64,000 bases of DNA from Durusdinium trenchii. Its lineage: Eukaryota; Sar; Dinophyceae; Suessiales; Symbiodiniaceae. The notes under the pieces were generated by a model. It ran no database searches. It saw only the letters and a list, made by a program, of their open reading frames with translations, and was not told the DNA's origin. A program made the translations under genes and the position numbers. The stretch is taken from positions 62,001-126,000 of the forward strand of contig CAXAMN010003758.1 of assembly GCA_963970005.1 (NCBI GenBank), read 5' to 3'. Shown one piece after another: positions 63,138 through 64,000 of the stretch; position 1 is the stretch's first letter, and every line of letters starts with the position of its first letter.

Positions 63138-63855
63138 TGAGCGAAAAAGGACGCTGTCCTCGTCTTCCGCTTCTCCCGGGACTCGCTCGTCCTCATCCTC
63201 AGCTGGAGTTTGAGGATCCTCAGGCTCAACCTCGATCGGACCTGAGCAAAGAGGAGACATCCACCAGTTGGCGATTTGATTCAGCAGCGGAATCGATTGT
63301 GTTGGTGTGGGTCATAGGAGCGGCATAGATCCCATGTCCACATAAGTCATCCCCCAAAATGTGACCGATGATCACCCGTCGACTCATTATTTGACTGTGT
63401 TTGTTTGACGATGTTTGACACATGTGACATCAAAAGGAATAACCGAGTACATCCGAGGGACTCTCCATAGCATTCGTACCTTGCTCCTGGTCTTCTCGGG
63501 GTTGCTCGCTGCTCTCCTCGATGTCGGGCAACTCGTCAGCGCTCTCCTCCACTTCAACCGCATGTGCGGCTAGCGCACTCGCAACGTTGACATCTATCTG
63601 GACCTCCGCTTCAGCAGGTACTTCGGCCGGAGTTTCCACATCTGCTTCACTCACAGCATCGTTGTCGGGTGTGTTGCTGGCCACCGGCTCTATGTGATCA
63701 CCAACCACATCCACTTCCGACGCTGTGCCGACAGACTCCTCTGTATATCTTTCTGAGCCTCGTGAGCCGTGTACGTGCAGCGGCTTGGATGGATGCTGGC
63801 CAAGGAAGCGAAGGAAGGGGCCTTCTCGGTTGCAAAGGGGCCTTCTCGGTTCCAA
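63138..63855 (-). CDS. acidic coiled-coil protein, 5' acidic exons
   Basis: Two exons join cleanly. The upstream one (about 63855-63480) reads VDVVGDHIEPVASNTPDNDA, then Glu/Val/Ala-rich sequence to DELPDIEESSEQPREDQEQ, and ends ...CAAG|GTACG. The GT-AG intron spans 63479-63242. The next exon (63241-63138) continues in phase as GPIEVEPEDPQTPAEDEDER and ends CGCTCA|GTAATT in phase 0, matching the phase-0 exon at 60084 (DAPQEDPVAEVDPEDP). The shared PEDP style supports the 3-kb intron between them. The start codon was not fixed; translation may begin left or outside of the window. Confidence 0.6.
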
Positions 63856-64000
63856 ACGCTTTAACTAAACATTGGAAATCAACTTTGCCTTCTAAATCTT
63901 CTAGCCTTCCGGACAGAGTACAGTGGGACAAGGTCTTCAACGCCCTCCAAATGTTGATCTGTTTCCTCCCCAACACATGAAACCAAACGCTTCCAAACGC
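63856..64000. other. window edge, no feature assigned
   Basis: The - strand frame may continue as part of the acidic protein gene. TTCCAAACGC occurs three times (63849, 63979 and near the end). Confidence 0.25.

Noticed and set aside
1-64000. tRNA or rRNA genes
   Set aside because: I looked for T-loop words and acceptor pairing by eye and found no convincing cloverleaf; a covariance search could still find one.

Overview
The window reads like nuclear DNA of a dinoflagellate alga, most likely from the Symbiodiniaceae/Suessiales group; this is an inference from content, not a database match. The signs are: very low gene density; genes broken into short exons with AG|G acceptors and a mix of GT and GC donors; LINE-type retroelements with unusual accessory domains; an ISXO2-type transposase gene; many minisatellites; and a 12-base stretch matching the 3' end of the dinoflagellate spliced leader near the left end. 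I found no rRNA, tRNA, operon-like cluster or CRISPR array.

Layout. 0.1-4.5 kb: exons of a two-pore-domain potassium channel (+ strand), with a foldback element in one intron. 3.2-3.8 kb: a purine-rich degenerate repeat. 5.6-6.1 kb: three ~165-base repeats. 7.1-13.5 kb: a nearly complete LINE on the - strand (coiled-coil ORF1 with zinc ribbon, a ubiquitin-specific-protease-like ORF, an endonuclease plus reverse transcriptase ORF, and zinc-finger tails). 13.9-16.3 kb: a pyrimidine-rich tandem array. 18.6 kb: first copy of a hairpin-rich repeat family. 19.5-20.3 kb: a small secreted-protein exon and a decayed copy. 23.5 and 32.1-32.8 kb: isolated exons. 27.7-30.1 kb: large minisatellite arrays in opposite orientations. 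35.6-37.4 kb: two more copies of the hairpin repeat, with a scaffold gap. 39.5-40.6 kb: transposase gene with an in-frame TGA. 41.9-51.15 kb: an extremely AT-rich island carrying degraded genes that resemble those of large algal DNA viruses (a C5 cytosine methyltransferase and a zinc-finger protein inside a 15-base terminal inverted repeat). It is split by a second, decayed LINE of ~5.2 kb whose reverse transcriptase is followed by many C2H2 fingers. 58.2-63.9 kb: exons of an acidic, coiled-coil protein gene on the - strand; its 3-kb intron holds two more hairpin-repeat copies and TGAG microsatellites.

How it fits together. The host genes are a minority; most of the window is mobile or repeated DNA. 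Two things stand out. First, five copies of an element (18.6, 35.6, 37.0, 60.6 and 61.7 kb) keep hairpins at matching positions while their stem sequences change with compensating substitutions, which points to selection on structure (RNA or DNA). Second, the LINE at 7-13.5 kb carries a deubiquitinase-like ORF with recognisable Cys, Asp-Ala and His/Asp boxes directly ahead of its endonuclease/reverse transcriptase. Both deserve a search beyond this window.
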